A stretch of DNA of 64,000 nucleotides. It comes from Botryosphaeria dothidea. Lineage: Eukaryota > Ascomycota > Dothideomycetes > Botryosphaeriales > Botryosphaeriaceae. The stretch spans positions 1,612,001 to 1,676,000 of the forward strand of contig WWBZ02000033.1 in the NCBI GenBank assembly GCA_011503125.2, read 5' to 3'. Positions 44,327-56,042 of the stretch are shown here, piece by piece (the first letter of the stretch is position 1; every line of letters starts with the position of its first letter). Below the pieces are notes generated by a model. It was not told where the DNA came from. It worked only from the letters and a program-made list of their open reading frames with translations, and searched no databases. A program made the translations under genes and the position numbers.

Positions 44327-47300
44327 ATGTCGGCCTCTCCCGCGTCTAATACGGACACCGGCGAGCTCACCGGTCTCGCGCCTCCGCCGCCACCGGTCTC
44401 TCAGCAACAGCAGGACTCCACGCCGCCCGCGCAACCGCAGCCGCAGCAGCAAACGTCACAGCAGCAGGCGGCGCAAAAGCGGAAAGCGTCGGCTGCCGGC
44501 ATGGACAACCACGGCACCGGCCGTTCAGTCAAGAGGAGGGCGTCCAAGGCGTGCCAGTGCTGCCGCGCGCGAAAAGTGCGCTGCAATGTCACTGAGCACG
44601 GTGCTCCGTGCACCAATTGCAGGCTCGACGAGGTCGAGTGCATCGTATCGGAGAGCCGGAGGAAAAAGTCAGTACCGCCCTGTGGTCCGTCGGCGGGCAA
44701 AGCATTTGTCCGCCGGATGAGTCCTGATGATCTTTTTTTCATTTTTCGTTCTTTGTTCTTCCCCTTTGCGCCATCGCGATGGAGAAAACCGGGGCGCGGG
44801 GCCAGGGGCCTTGCATCTTCACCGCTTGCTGGCCAATGGATGCCCGTGCAGAGTGGTTCAGTCGTCGTCTATGGAGACTCCACTGTCTGCGGGCTGCCCT
44901 CGCCCGGCCGCGGCCCCGTCTCGGACAAGCGCCCCGATGCAGGCCAACCGCCGCCCAACAACACGCATGCTGACGTAAGGTGCCTTTCTGCAGGAAGTGG
45001 TCCAAGGACGACGACGCCTCCAAGAATGCCAACGACGCCGATGTCCAAAGCGTCGCCAATGGGCAAGGCAAGCGCAGGCTTGCCTCGCGTGATGCCCTCG
45101 ACGGCCTGCCTTCCGGCCTGCCGTCCGCCAGGAATGGCGCCTCAAACAGTGTGGACCTCTCCATGGACGAGCACGTGCCGCACTCAATATGTTTGTGCAC
45201 CCCGTGGCTGAAGTCTGCATCAGCCGCATTTGCTAACGAGGCTTTCATGCAGATGCGTCACATGGCCAGCGTCTCAATTACAGCTTTTCCGAACTGAATC
45301 GTCGCATGTCCACCGCATCGTCAACCGGAACTGGATTTCCGATCTTAGGGTACAGCCCTGTCTCCACCGACGCGAAATCGCAGCAGCCGTACTTCGCAAG
45401 CATTGCACCCAAGGCAAGCCCGAGTGCAAACATTCCTGCCTACATCAAGCCGCTCCCAGCGCGCATAGGTCCGGATGAGATTGCCTACCTCGAGAAGAAG
45501 GGTGCCTTGACGATCCCGGCCACTGAGCTTAAGACCGAGCTTCTCCGCGCTTACATTGAATTCGTGCATCCGTACATGCCATTGTTGGATTTGCATGAAT
45601 TCCTTCGAATCATCGATTGCAACGATGGCAGCCGGGGCAAGATGAGCTTGATACTCTTCCAGGCCGTGATGTTCGCTGGTTCAGCTTTTGCGGACTTCAA
45701 GTACCTCCGCAAGGCTGGTTACGCAAATCGCAAGGAGGCTCGGAAGGATTTCTTCCAGAAGACAAGGGTGAGTCGGAGAGAACAAAGATGTTAATCTTGC
45801 ATATGTTGCGGTCTTATCCGTTCACAGAACGATAAGCATAATTCCGCGCCCCTGGACAGTTTTCTGACTAATTTTTGCAGCTCTTGTACGATTTCGACTA
45901 TGAGCAGGACCGCGTATCACTAGTGCAGGCACTCCTCCTCCTGACATACTACTACGAGACGCCCGATGACCAGAAAGACACCTGGCACTGGATGGGTGTC
46001 GCGACCTCCGTCGCTCACACAATAGGCCTGCACCGCAATCCCGACAAAGCAAACATGGATCCTAGGCGGATAAAGCTTTGGAAGCGGATTTGGTGGTCCA
46101 CTTACATGCGTGACCGTCTCATTGCTCTAGGGATGCGAAGGCCGACGAGGATAAAGGATGAGGACTACGACGTGCCACTATTGACACTCGACGACTTTGA
46201 AATCGCCGCCGTGCCTGACAACATCTCGTGCGTTCCCGCCGATTGCACCGTCGCACGCGATGTTGCCATGCAGCGTAAGCTGGCCATTTGCTGCATTCAA
46301 AAGGCCAAGCTCTGTCTCTGCATCAGCCATGTGCTCTCGAAACAGTACTGCGTTCTGAACAACAACCAAGGTCTCCTCAATGACCGCACCACTATGATGC
46401 TGTTGCCCAAGAAGCTTGATCCTCAGAAATCTGACGTAAAGCACTGTGACGCGGAGTTGAAGAAGTGGCAGGACGAGCTGCCGGACGAGGCAAAGTACGA
46501 GGAAGCTTCAAGTGGGAACAAGTCGATTGACTTACACAAGTCTCTCCTCCACATGGTCTTCTATACCACCCTATCTGCCTTACACCGCCCACAGGTGCTC
46601 CCTTCTGCGCCCGTCGCCGGTTGTTCTAATGAAGAAGCGAGCGAACTTCTCGAGTCATCTCGTCGGCATGTCCGCACTGCGGCCACTGCCATCACAGGTA
46701 TTGCGCAGAAGTTGGATTCGTTGGATCTTGTCCGCTTCTTGCCGACAACAGGCGTTACGGTTCTCCTTCCTGCCATAATTATCCACCTGTTGGACATCAA
46801 GTCGCCCGATGAGGAGACTCGTCGGACCAGCCTCCGTGGCTTCTGCCAATGCATGCAGGTCATGGGTAAGCTGCGTGATCTCTACGCCGCAGCAGACTAT
46901 AGCACAGCATTCCTCGAAGCCGCTATCCGCAAGGCCGGTATCTCCATTGCCCCGATCCCGCCGCCGCCCGAACCGCCTGCACCGGTCAACGTTCCCGCCT
47001 CGAACGCTTCCGGGAAGGATGCCACCACGGTCGACGACCTAATCAATGCCAGCCGTCGCATGGACGGCAGCGGCCAGACCGCCCCATATAACACCATCAC
47101 GCCGCCGCCCGACGGCCTCACCGAGGACGCATTTCACAGTGGCTCGTCCGGCCCGCACGAGCCGACTGACGAGGAAGTCGCCCGCCGCCTCGAGACCTTC
47201 CTGGCCAGCACCCCGCCCGCGTCGGACCACCACGCCTCGGACGCCTCGCAGCCGGACGTCGACGCCGCCGTGTCCGCCGCCCACAACAACAGCCACAACG

Positions 47301-47674
47301 ACAACGCCGAGAACACCATCGCCGGCGTCGACCTCCACGCCGCTTCCAGCGGCAACCAGCTCTTCTCCTGGAGCGCCTTCGCCCTCGACGACGCCGCCGA
47401 CGCAAACTCCTTCTGCGGCAAGATCGACGGGCTCACCGGCTTCGAGTCGGGCATGGGCAATGCCGGCGGCAACGCCATCGAGGACGGCGGCTTGGCGGTC
47501 GATTTTGACGCGCTGATGAACACGGATGCGATGGGCGAGGCGTGCGCAAGCTTCTCGTTCAACGATTTCGGCACGAATGATGAGGGCGAGCAGGGAAATG
47601 GTGATGGGGTTGCAGGGTTTGGGGATGAGTCCGGGTTGGAGGTTGGTGTGGATTGGATGAGGGGGATTGCTTAA
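44327..47674 (+). CDS. farA: FarA/CTF1-like Zn2Cys6 fatty-acid/cutinase regulator
   Basis: Four exons, 44327..44667, 44994..45190, 45253..45767 and 45881..47674, encode 948 residues; introns are 326, 62 and 113 nt. The ATG at 44327 has an ACCATG context, although the frame is open upstream. The binuclear cluster is complete: C76-x2-C79-x6-C86-x8-C95-x2-C98-x6-C105, with KACQCCRARKVRCNV and GAPCTNCRLDEVEC, the wording I recall for FarA and cutinase transcription factor 1. The middle region carries the fungal-specific transcription-factor domain (RIKLWKRIWWSTYMRDRLIALGMRRP). The C-terminal region is acidic and Ala/Gly/Asn-rich, with VDDLINASRRMDGSG. FarA-type factors activate beta-oxidation and cutinase genes on long-chain fatty acids (established in Aspergillus and Fusarium). 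Donor sites of introns 1 (GTCAGT) and 2 (GTTTGT) are weak but restore frame and the expected SIYASHGQRLNYSF junction. Confidence 0.9.
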
Positions 47675-49530
47675 GTCCTTGTTGACGTTTTCGTTTTTGT
47701 TCGATTCGTCTGTGCAAATTTTTGCGTAAGGTTTTTGGGATCTAAGGTGTTGGGGGATGGGGGTCAATGGGAGGAAAACGGAATCGGCGCCCTTTCATGG
47801 GCGAATGATACGGATTTTATCGAAAAGGTCTGGGTTTCATTTTGTTCTGGTTTCAAAGAGAGGTTGGGGATAGATGGTCTTTTTTGTCTGTGACGAAAAA
47901 AAGGGGGAGCACTTCGCGGTGCTTCTTTTTCGTTCGATCACGTTTCTTTTTTTTTCGGATACGATTGAGATGGATATATCTCTGAAAGCTTTCATGTCCT
48001 GTGTAGTCAAAATCATGAGTAGAAATGAAATGAACAGAAACAATTTTATGAAATAAGGTCTCTGTGGTGAGCTTTCTGGTCGGAACAGAATGCGAAATGG
48101 AACTGATCTGTGGCTGGTGGATCTCATCAGTGTCGTTGTTTTTGGGATGTCTGTTGGACAGGGTAGTGCGCCATTGTAAACATGTGATCTCGCTTTTTCC
48201 GAAGGAAGGTTACGGGTGGTAACTCTCATGGATGGGACATGGAATCGGCGAGTGTAGGCGATATGTAAAGATGAAAATGGAACGACAAGATCATTCGAGA
48301 ATCGATATTTCAGCCTTAGATGCCAAGGATGAATAGGGACCGAGGGAGCGGACAGGTGGCAGCAGCATCGGTGGGGAAGGTGGAGCGGACAATCTGCCTG
48401 CATGAGTGGCGTTTGACGAGTAGTGTTCGGCCGGAAAATCGAAGCCAGGATGTCGAGGCTTGAATTACACTCACAAGTTGCATTCGGCACTCGGGTCTTA
48501 CTACTGAGCTTCCAATGACTTCTTTTTTTCAAGGCGTGTCGGAGTCTCTTGATCATCTCGAAATCCCTCCATATTGCATTCAGGCGATGATGCAAGTGTA
48601 TCATGAGGCAGGGGCCCACCGGTGTTGACTGATTTGGAGATGTGAGCCGACACTCGTATTCGGCTCCCGCACACCTACGTCGATTAGTTGTGAGCAATCA
48701 ACGAATTACCAGATTTGTATCAAAGGAGGGGAAGTGATGATAGTGGCGAGCGGGGTGGAGGTGTCCCATCCTAGTAAAGAATGTTTCTGTCAAAATTGTA
48801 TGTCGTGGCACCCTAGGTCATCCGATCACTTCTCTTTTCAAGGCCCACAACATAGGCAGGATTTTCCACTTCCTCAATCACCTCGGTCCAGACTGGAGCG
48901 TTGAAGATGCAGTGAGAGTTCCTTTTGATTGGTGAGGTATTGCTGAACACGTTTGAAGGTAAATGAATGAGGGACACCAGGTACATTTAGGGTGCTACCC
49001 GTTTGGCGTTTCTAGTGCTGGTAATCTCTGCTCTCATTGGCTAGTTGTCACAAGCGTAAAAAGCATGCTGCTTGTGATCGTGCATCACTTCCTGGAAAAC
49101 ATGGAGGCTCTAGCTTGGCAACCTCCTTTCTTGCTAACAGCACATCTATCTCACCGGATCTGAACAAATCCCGCACAGATTGATAACTCTGATTTCTCCA
49201 TTCTCGTCTGATAAGTGTTCTCCGGTCCGAATTACACGTAGACGTTGCTGGATCACCTATTCCAATCCCCGCAGTTTGGCCGAGGTTCGTTACCACATTG
49301 AGTGCCGAGGCCTTGCTCTGTTTGTGACGATCAGCCAAAACTATTGTTTTAGCCACAATGCCCCAATGAAACGCCAGAAAGTACGAGACATGTACGAGCA
49401 GATCTGCGGTCTGTCATAGGGCAGATCCCCGAAGGTGCAATGATTGTCAGGAACTGCTTCCCATGTGCGCAAGTATATAAGGACTCCGGTTTCGCAGCCT
49501 TACTCAAGGCACCAACATCAGCCGCTCAAG
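47675..49530. other. Intergenic region
   Basis: Contains the regulator's 3' UTR and the FAD-oxidoreductase promoter. A 286-codon minus-strand frame at 47837-48697 has no signal, domain or family resemblance and overlaps T-rich terminal sequence, so it is not called. Confidence 0.5.
49474..49480 (+). promoter_or_regulatory. TATA box of FAD-linked oxidoreductase gene
   Basis: TATATAA 51-57 bp before the ATG at 49531, the best TATA match next to any start codon in this window. Confidence 0.6.
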
Positions 49531-51530
49531 ATGTCTCCCTGGAAGAATTGGCTATCGACTGTCCTCTTGGCCTTGTTGGCGCAGCCTTTTTCCTGCGCAG
49601 CCCAGGACGATACACTGGACACTTGCCGCCAAATCAGCGACCAGATTTCTAGTGCCAGCTCGGTCATCTATGCCTGTAAGTCTGCCAATCGTAAGATCAA
49701 GCCTAAGGCGGTCTGACAGCCTCTAGTGCACCTAAGTTTCTTGCCAGAAATTCACCACTGGTACCTCTCCTCGAGTCAGACGCCGGCGTGCGTTCTTGAG
49801 GTGGGCTCTGCAGAGGATACGGCTACTGCGGTAAGGAAATGTTTGGGGTTTGCCCCTTTTTCCCTCTTTCGTCTCCCGATATCTGCCAACATTTGTACTT
49901 ATGCCTACTGTTTTCGAGGTTAGCTGCGCATCATCGGCCAGTCCCGCACTCCTTTTGCGATAAAGTCAGGCGGACATGCTTCCAATCCTGGTTTCTCAAG
50001 CACGACTGGCGTGCACATCTCCTTATCCCGCCTCGACCAAGTTGTTCTGTCCTCCGACAAGTCATCTGTAGAGATTGGAACGGGCATAGTAGGTGGTATC
50101 CTCTTATGAGATTGTAGTACAGAGCTGATTTCAATCATTTATCCAGACTTGGGCGGACGTGTACAAGAAGCTCCAAGGCTCCGGGTATAATGTTGTTGGC
50201 GGCAGGACCGTTGGCCCCGGTGTCGGCGGCTTCACCCTTGGCGGTGGTTATTCTTGGTAAGTGCGCGCAACAAAATAGCCCTACCGGCGTAGCATAGACT
50301 CACGATGGCTGTAGGAAGACAAATCAACACGGTTCGTTGCCCAATTTTGTGTTCTACATAGCATGGCACTGACAGCTTTACAGGCTTGACTTGTGACACA
50401 GTAAAGAGCTTCAACTTAGTCTTACCAGTAAGCATCGAAATGACCCTCTGGATTACTTCTAAAGCAAGCTACTCACAAATTCCAAAGAATGGAACAATCA
50501 CACGCGTCGACTCTTCCAAGCCTGACTTATTCTTCGCCCTCAAGGGAGGCCTCAACCGGTTCGGCGTAGTAACATCAGCCGAGTTCTACACCCACGAACA
50601 ACCTGACCAAGTCTATGTAAGTCTTTTGTCCTCACCCAAGGAATTCTATCATACTAAATCATGCTAATTGACCCATAGGGCGGCCTCGCAGTATATGGCA
50701 CGGATCAGCTCCCCGCAGTTCTCAACGCAACAACAAAGTTTGACGCCGAAAATACGGACCCCAAGGCCCAGATCATCACAACTTTGGAAGGAGGGACGAC
50801 TGGGACTAACGCGCTCGTTATCTTCTTCTACGATGGACCCACCCGTCCTGAAAGCTTTTCATACTTTGACGGCCTGAAGGCTACGATCAGTACCGTAAAG
50901 TCTCAGACATTCTCCGACTTTGTGGCAGGCTTCCCGTCCAACATCATTACGAATGCCCGCGGAACTTTCCATACATTGTCCACCTCGAAGCTGACGCCGA
51001 CATTCGTGGAAGCCGTGAGGAAGGAAGCTGATGTGAGTTTCTATTGGCCATATTTGGACTCAAATAACTGACAATGCCCAGTCTCTCGGGAAGATCATGG
51101 CACTGCACAGTGGAACAAGCATCAGCTATGATGTGGAGCCCTTCTTGAAAACATATGGCGAAAAAGCCACCGACAGTGCCTTCCCGCATGGCGACTCCCC
51201 ACTTCCTGTGAGTTTCCACATCATAGACTTGACGCCACTCGTTCGCGCTGACCAGTGATGATGCAGCTCAATCTCTACTTTGCCTGGATCTCGCCGGCGG
51301 ACGATGCCTTCTGGTACGACGCCATGCGCACGTCTGTCCAGAAGCTCAAGGATCTGGCGATTCAGGAAGGGATCTACCCCAATGGTTACACGGCTTACCC
51401 CAATTACGCTATCACGAACACGACGGCGGAGAACTTGTACGGAGCGGACAACGCTGCTCGTTTGAAATCAATTCGGAGCGCGGTCGATCCTGATGGCGTC
51501 ATGAGCCTCGCTGGAGGGTTCGACATCTAA
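49531..51530 (+). CDS. Secreted FAD-linked oxidoreductase (BBE-like)
   Basis: Ten exons encode 485 residues: 49531..49675, 49727..49830, 49924..50088, 50147..50256, 50315..50331, 50384..50427, 50488..50616, 50679..51032, 51082..51207 and 51267..51530. All introns are GT-AG and 49-93 nt; every junction keeps frame. A signal peptide covers residues 1-24 (STVLLALLAQPFSCAA). The PCMH FAD domain shows FAIKSGGHASNPG, with His101 the probable 8-alpha-histidyl FAD attachment site, then GGRTVGPGVGGFTLGGGYSW, which lacks the second cysteinyl link of bicovalent enzymes, and DLFFALKGGLNRFGVVT. The C-terminal substrate region ends with YPNYAITNTTAENLYG and a DPDGVM box. Such enzymes oxidise alcohols, sugars or secondary metabolites (family knowledge); the substrate here is unknown. 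No biosynthetic core enzyme is adjacent. Confidence 0.92.
50315..50331 (+). other. 17-nt microexon of the FAD oxidoreductase
   Basis: Bounded by a GTAG acceptor and a GTTCGT donor. It is needed to join GGGYSW to KTNQHGLTCD in frame; no longer alternative exon preserves the frame. Confidence 0.75.
50428..50487 (+). other. Stop-free 60-nt intron in the FAD oxidoreductase
   Basis: GTAAGC donor and CCAAAG end; length 60 and no stop, so retention would add 20 residues. Removing it gives LVLPNGTITRVDSS, the expected family sequence. Confidence 0.7.
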
Positions 51531-51911
51531 CGCTAAATGTGTCTCTGATTTACCACGCTTTCGGAAACATCCTCCTTGAAAGGAAATGTTGATACTTGTG
51601 CAGGCCTTCTTGGAAGCTACTGTTCATACTATATCATTCGCAGCAGATATTGCAAAAAAAAAAAAAAAACAGAAAGCTGTGCTTCAATTTCATGTTGACT
51701 GCTTTGGTTCAGACAATCTGTTTTCCTTGGTTGCTTTTAATATTAGACGAACTTCTCGAGATAATTTTAAGGCTTGCGAAACAACACATCCGGTCCGAAA
51801 ACACGCATGATGCTCCATCTCTTCCCTTCACGCACCCAGTCCACCTTTACTGAGAGTATTCTCAACTATGAAGATAAGTAAGCATTGCACGACGGTCTCC
51901 TGCCGCGTGAC
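51531..51911. other. 3' flank of FAD oxidoreductase
   Basis: Noncoding, A/T-rich, with a run of about 16 A at 51654-51669. No gene visible. Confidence 0.5.
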
Positions 51912-52103
51912 TTACGCCGTGCAACTTCCACAAAGACTCGGGCTCGTAGACCGATAGACTGCTGTATTCCCACACATCTTGCAATAATTAGGTCCGGCAG
52001 TCCCTGCCCGCAAGCAATCCGAGCAATAATCAGGGTAAGCGGAACCAGCAGCGTGTACACGTTGACGGCGACCGCAGCACATGTAATTCATTGTTGTATG
52101 CAA
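51912..52103 (-). CDS. 63-residue Cys-rich zinc-ribbon-like microprotein
   Basis: A single frame with eight cysteines: a CC pair (C9-C10) and three CxxC knuckles (C27-C30, C41-C44, C58-C61), with the same Tyr-Cys lead-in at the first two knuckles (YCSDC, YCKMC). The even spacing suggests one or two bound zinc ions. There is no signal peptide. The stop TAA overlaps a GTAAGT donor; splicing from it to a TTCATAG acceptor would give the same C-terminal Ala followed by TGA, so the protein is unchanged either way. An alternative start is the Met at residue 5 or 8. I do not recognise the family. The ordered Cys pattern, unlike chance frames nearby, is the reason for calling it. Confidence 0.5.
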   Translation of the reverse strand: MHTTMNYMCCGRRQRVHAAGSAYPDYCSDCLRAGTAGPNYCKMCGNTAVYRSTSPSLCGSCTA

Positions 52104-52769
52104 GAGCAGTCTTGATATGGTATGCGGCCTGGTCCAGTGGATGTTGACTCGTGAGGTTCAAATTGCGGGTGGAAAAGACACTTGAGGCGGATGGGCTGAT
52201 AAGCAGCGGGGCCTGACTGATTTTGTACCCACGTGGTTCGCCATGTGAAAGGCTGACAAAGGCATATCCCGGCGTGCACAGCGTTATGCGGTAGCTTCAT
52301 GATTGGGCTAAGTTGTTGGGTGATGAGGCACTCAGCGCCAATATCATCATGAAGCTAGCCTTGCGGGCTAGGCAAGGTGAATCAATTGGTCAAAACACAT
52401 GAGCCAAGGGCTAGAAAATTCCATCTTTGCTCGTCTGCAGCTCCTCATTGTCACGCGCGCCCGCAGCTCCTGCAGGATCGGGCATTTCTGGAAGTGAGTC
52501 TCAGCCATCTGGCGCTGTTGATGGACCTCGCATTATGACAGTGGAACAGCTACTTGCTTCAACAGGGCGGGTTATTCCTTTGGCACATAGTTTTCGAAAT
52601 CACAATATGCTAGGCGAATCGCTTTACCCTTCGTGCCTCTATAGCGGGAAAGCTATCTATACTACTCATACCACATCAGTCATATTCAATGAAAGAAACC
52701 ATGCCTACACAAACCACTCTATTGCTCTCCTTTCCAAAAGAAATAATTCTTTATTTCTCATCATCCGAT
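52104..52769. other. Spacer between microprotein and IML2
   Basis: Would contain the promoter of the microprotein and the IML2 3' UTR. A 116-codon plus-strand frame at 52427 is not convincing. Confidence 0.45.
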
Positions 52770-55375
52770 CTAAGTGACCGTATTGACGCCTTTCCGCTTA
52801 AGCGTATCCTTCGCCGTCGTAACCTTCATACCAATCCTACAAGTTCAATCAGCAATCAAGCTCTCTTCTGGTATGAAAAAAGGGTAAGACTCACCTCGCA
52901 TCCAAATCATACCCCTCACCCCACCTCGCCACCTTCTCGACCCAACTGCCACACTCTCTCAACCTATCGTCCTCCTTCCCATCCTTCTTCACCTTCCACT
53001 CCTCCCACAAGCACGCCCCCATCTCATAATGCGCCGCGGGCAGCGTCCAATTATCCTTGTTTCCGCCCTTGAACGTCACCCACTCGTGACACAGCACCTC
53101 CGTCAACAGCCTCTCCTTCGCCTCGCCCACCCTGCCCAAATTCCGCAGGGCCGTCGCCCTCAGCAACGCGCGGATGCACTGCTCATCGAGCGCCTCGCCC
53201 TCCCCCATCCGTCCCAGTGCCTTCAGCGACATGTCCAAATGCTCGGGCCGCATGCGCTTGTACCCGTTCCAGAAGTAAATCACCTCCTCGATCGGACTCA
53301 CGCCCACGGCATCGACGACGCTCTCGGCCTTCAGCTCGGCCCTGCGCTGCTCCCACTTGACCAGCTTCCTGTTCACAAAAACATCGAACGGCAGCTGCCT
53401 GGCCATGAACCGCTTCTTGCCCGTATGCTTCGGCACCAGCGTCAATAGGCGCTCCGCCTCGCCCTTGCTCCTCGCCGCGCCCTCCTCGTCCCCCGCCGCC
53501 ACCGCGTCGCGGTAGAGCTCCACGTGCGCGCACGCGGCGATGTAGTAGTACAGGCCGTGGCTCCAGTTGTTCAGCGACACGCACTTCTCGAACCCGTCGG
53601 CGCACTCCCTGTGCGCGTGCGCGTACATCAGGTCCAGGCTGCGCTCGAACCAGTGCAGCGCCTCGACCTGCTTGAGCTGCGACGCGCTCGCGCCCGCCAT
53701 GAGGCCGATGGCGTCCTCGAGCTTGCGCTCGCTGGCCAGCATGCGCGCCTCCTCGAGCAGCCAGAGGTGACTCTTGGGGTAGCGCGTGCGCATCTCGGCG
53801 AGGAGCGCGCGGCACATGTCGCGCGGGTAGGCGCCCTGCTCGCCGGGGGGCGGCACGATGTCGCATAAGCCGAGCATGCCGTTGTAGTAGGAGAGGATGA
53901 TGAGCCCGGCGAGGCCGCCGTAGATGTTGTCGAACTTGGTGGCCTGCCACAGCATCGCCAGGCCGCGGTCGCGATCGCCCTTGAAGCCGACAATTTTGAG
54001 GAGGGTGGCGAAGGCGGGTGGGATCATAGAGATCACGAGCATGAGGGTGCCGTAGCACATGTTTGCGCCGGAGTGGATGAAGATGTCTGTGGAGTCCCCT
54101 CCGAGCAGTGAGGGGTCGGTTGAGCCCTGGCCGGCAAGGTTCAGATTTTTCATGTTCTCCGAGAAGGCAGGGAGGTCTGACGGGTCGGTATCAGCGTTGG
54201 GCATTGGCGAGCTTGTTGAAGTGGGCGGTGGTTGCAATTTCCCGTTGACTTCGAGATGGCCGGCGTAGACGGGCGGAGTGGGCACGCCCTCGTGCTTCTC
54301 GTCAGCGTCGAAGAACCCGTCAGTCTCTGACAGCGGCGTGTTACCGCCTGCTTCGAGCTTCTTCTCCTCGACAGCCAGGTTGCTACTGCTCGCAGTCGTC
54401 GAAGGAAGCTGAGACCCAGCAGCAGAAGCCACTCCCACAATCGGCACCTTCTCTGACTGCGAGGTCAAAGACGTTCGCGAACTCCCCGTTACGCTTTGCT
54501 TCCCCAGATTTGCCTTCTCCGCCTCCATGATAGCATCCAACGCCACAAAAGCTTTTCGCATTTTGTAAAAGCCTCTAATGCTTTCGGTGAGGGATTCGTT
54601 GAGGACTCCCACAATTGCTCCCATCAGTTGCGCCTGCGCAATACACGCTGAGAATTCAGCGCCAGCGGGATAAATAGAGGAGCGTGGTGATTGGCGCTGA
54701 GCCTTGCGGAGGTGTTCGGAAGCGCTAGTTTCGGCATCGTTTAAGATATCGGAGGCTGCAGCATTTCAACCAAACCGTTAACCAGGTGATGCCCTTCTTT
54801 CCCTCCGTTTTGTCCCAGGAAATGGCGGGAGTACCTTCTTTCATAACCTCTTGCTCGAAGCCGAGGGTTGCTCGCATGAAGACGACGACTCCCTTCCCTA
54901 GCTATAAATTGCACGCAAGAAAATGAATAAGCTTGCGTCCACCACTCTCTACTCTTTGATTTCATCTTCCACCTGGGGTTGGGTCTCCGCGCCGGCCGCA
55001 CCGATATACACGCGTTTATCTTGTATGTACCTTGTGGAAGGGCGAAGTGCCGTCGCCAAGTAGCTTGTCCGCCGTGTCGACGTCATCATTCATGATATGT
55101 GAAACGGCTGTGACGGCGAGAAAGAGACCAATTAGCGCCTATCCAGAAGTATTCAAGGGAATCCGGCCGGCTCGTTGGCTCTTCTGGGGAAGCTGTGGTA
55201 CGTACCGCGCAAAGCAGCTTCAACTATAGTGTCGCGTGCGCGTCAGCAAGGGTGTCCAGCCGGGGTATAGCTAAATTTATGCATATTTACGTTGCTGCGG
55301 CTCTTCTAGAGCACTCAGCGACTGAGTCGAGCCATGGCCCTTCGCCTTCGACCCAAGCCAGGAGCCCAGAGGCAT
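52770..55375 (-). CDS. IML2: IML2-like lipid-droplet/inclusion-body clearance protein
   Basis: Six exons encode 724 residues: 55375..55291, 55223..55206, 55107..55031, 54901..54835, 54755..52895 and 52836..52770. Introns of 67, 98, 129, 79 and 58 nt are GT-AG and all junctions keep frame. Joined exons read MPLGSWLG...STQSLSALEEPQQ, LEAALRAVSHIMNDDV, SPFHKLGKGVV, FMRATLGFEQEVMKEAS, all as I recall for fungal Iml2 (DUF3808, TTC39-like). The large exon has hydrophobic segments (YGTLMLVISMIPPAFATLLKIVGF, GGLAGLIILSYYNGML) and TPR-like helices (LYYYIAACAHVELYRDAV). The last exon adds IGMKVTTAKDTLKR. Iml2 helps clear protein inclusions via lipid droplets in yeast (established knowledge). Without splicing, the frame would start only at 54624 and end at 52891, losing both conserved ends. 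Confidence 0.92.
55206..55223 (-). other. 18-nt microexon of IML2
   Basis: Flanked by a CTATAG acceptor and a GTACGT donor; it encodes the six-residue piece LEAALR between EEPQQ and AVSHIM, matching the family N terminus. Confidence 0.75.
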
Positions 55376-56042
55376 GGTGGAGGGGTATGCGCGTTCGGCG
55401 TCGGTGCGCGCTCGGAGTCGCAGATCGGATTTCTTGGTTGGGCTCTGTTTGGCGTGGCGAGGGCAGGCAGGTACCGCTCTCAGGGCGGAAGCAGCGAGAT
55501 GAGCGGACGGACAGGAGCGGGAGTAAGCAAGGTGGTGGTGGTCGCGGCAACGACAAAGACGGGGGCCATGAATGGGCAGGAGGGCGAGGGAAACGCGCGG
55601 TGCACGGCGGCGGAGGGGGAGGGGAAGAGAGGAGAGACAATCGGCGGCATTGAGCGGACGAGGGAATAAACGGGCGCGGCCGCCTTCAACGGCATCTGCT
55701 TCTTAGCTGCAGCAAGGCAGGCAAGGCAGTGCGCACATACACACTATTACTCGTCCGCACCGGTGTGCGCGGGCAATGCGGCGTCGATGACATCGTCCGC
55801 GGAGGGCCCGCTCACATCCCTGCAGCACCGCTGCCCTTGTGCGAGTCCGGCTTGGCGCGCCCTGGTGGCCGACAGCTCGCCGCAGCACCAACAGCTCTGC
55901 TCTCATCACCACCACCACAACTCCCACCCCGCCCATCGCCCATCGCCCTCAGCAGAGCACGGAACACGTCACCGTCGTTCTTGGTACACGCGCAACCAAG
56001 CAATCCGCTGTCAACGAACGCCCTCCCACCGACACCCTCATC
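55376..56042. promoter_or_regulatory. Divergent promoter region IML2/SEM1
   Basis: 667 bp between the start codons of IML2 (minus) and SEM1 (plus). GC-rich left half and a CA/CCA-rich leader on the right before the SEM1 ATG. Open frames of up to 152 codons overlap both strands and are not called. Confidence 0.55.

Noticed and set aside
47837..48697. 286-codon minus-strand frame
   Set aside because: Overlaps the expected 3' UTR of the farA-like gene and T-rich tracts; no family resemblance.
20863..51530. Secondary-metabolite cluster linking laccase, Zn2Cys6 factor and FAD oxidoreductase
   Set aside because: No polyketide synthase, NRPS, terpene synthase or transporter is present, and the genes are separated by unrelated housekeeping genes.
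53183..54058. 291-codon frame on the minus strand
   Set aside because: Shifted frame inside IML2 exon 5, extremely Arg/Ala/Gly-rich.
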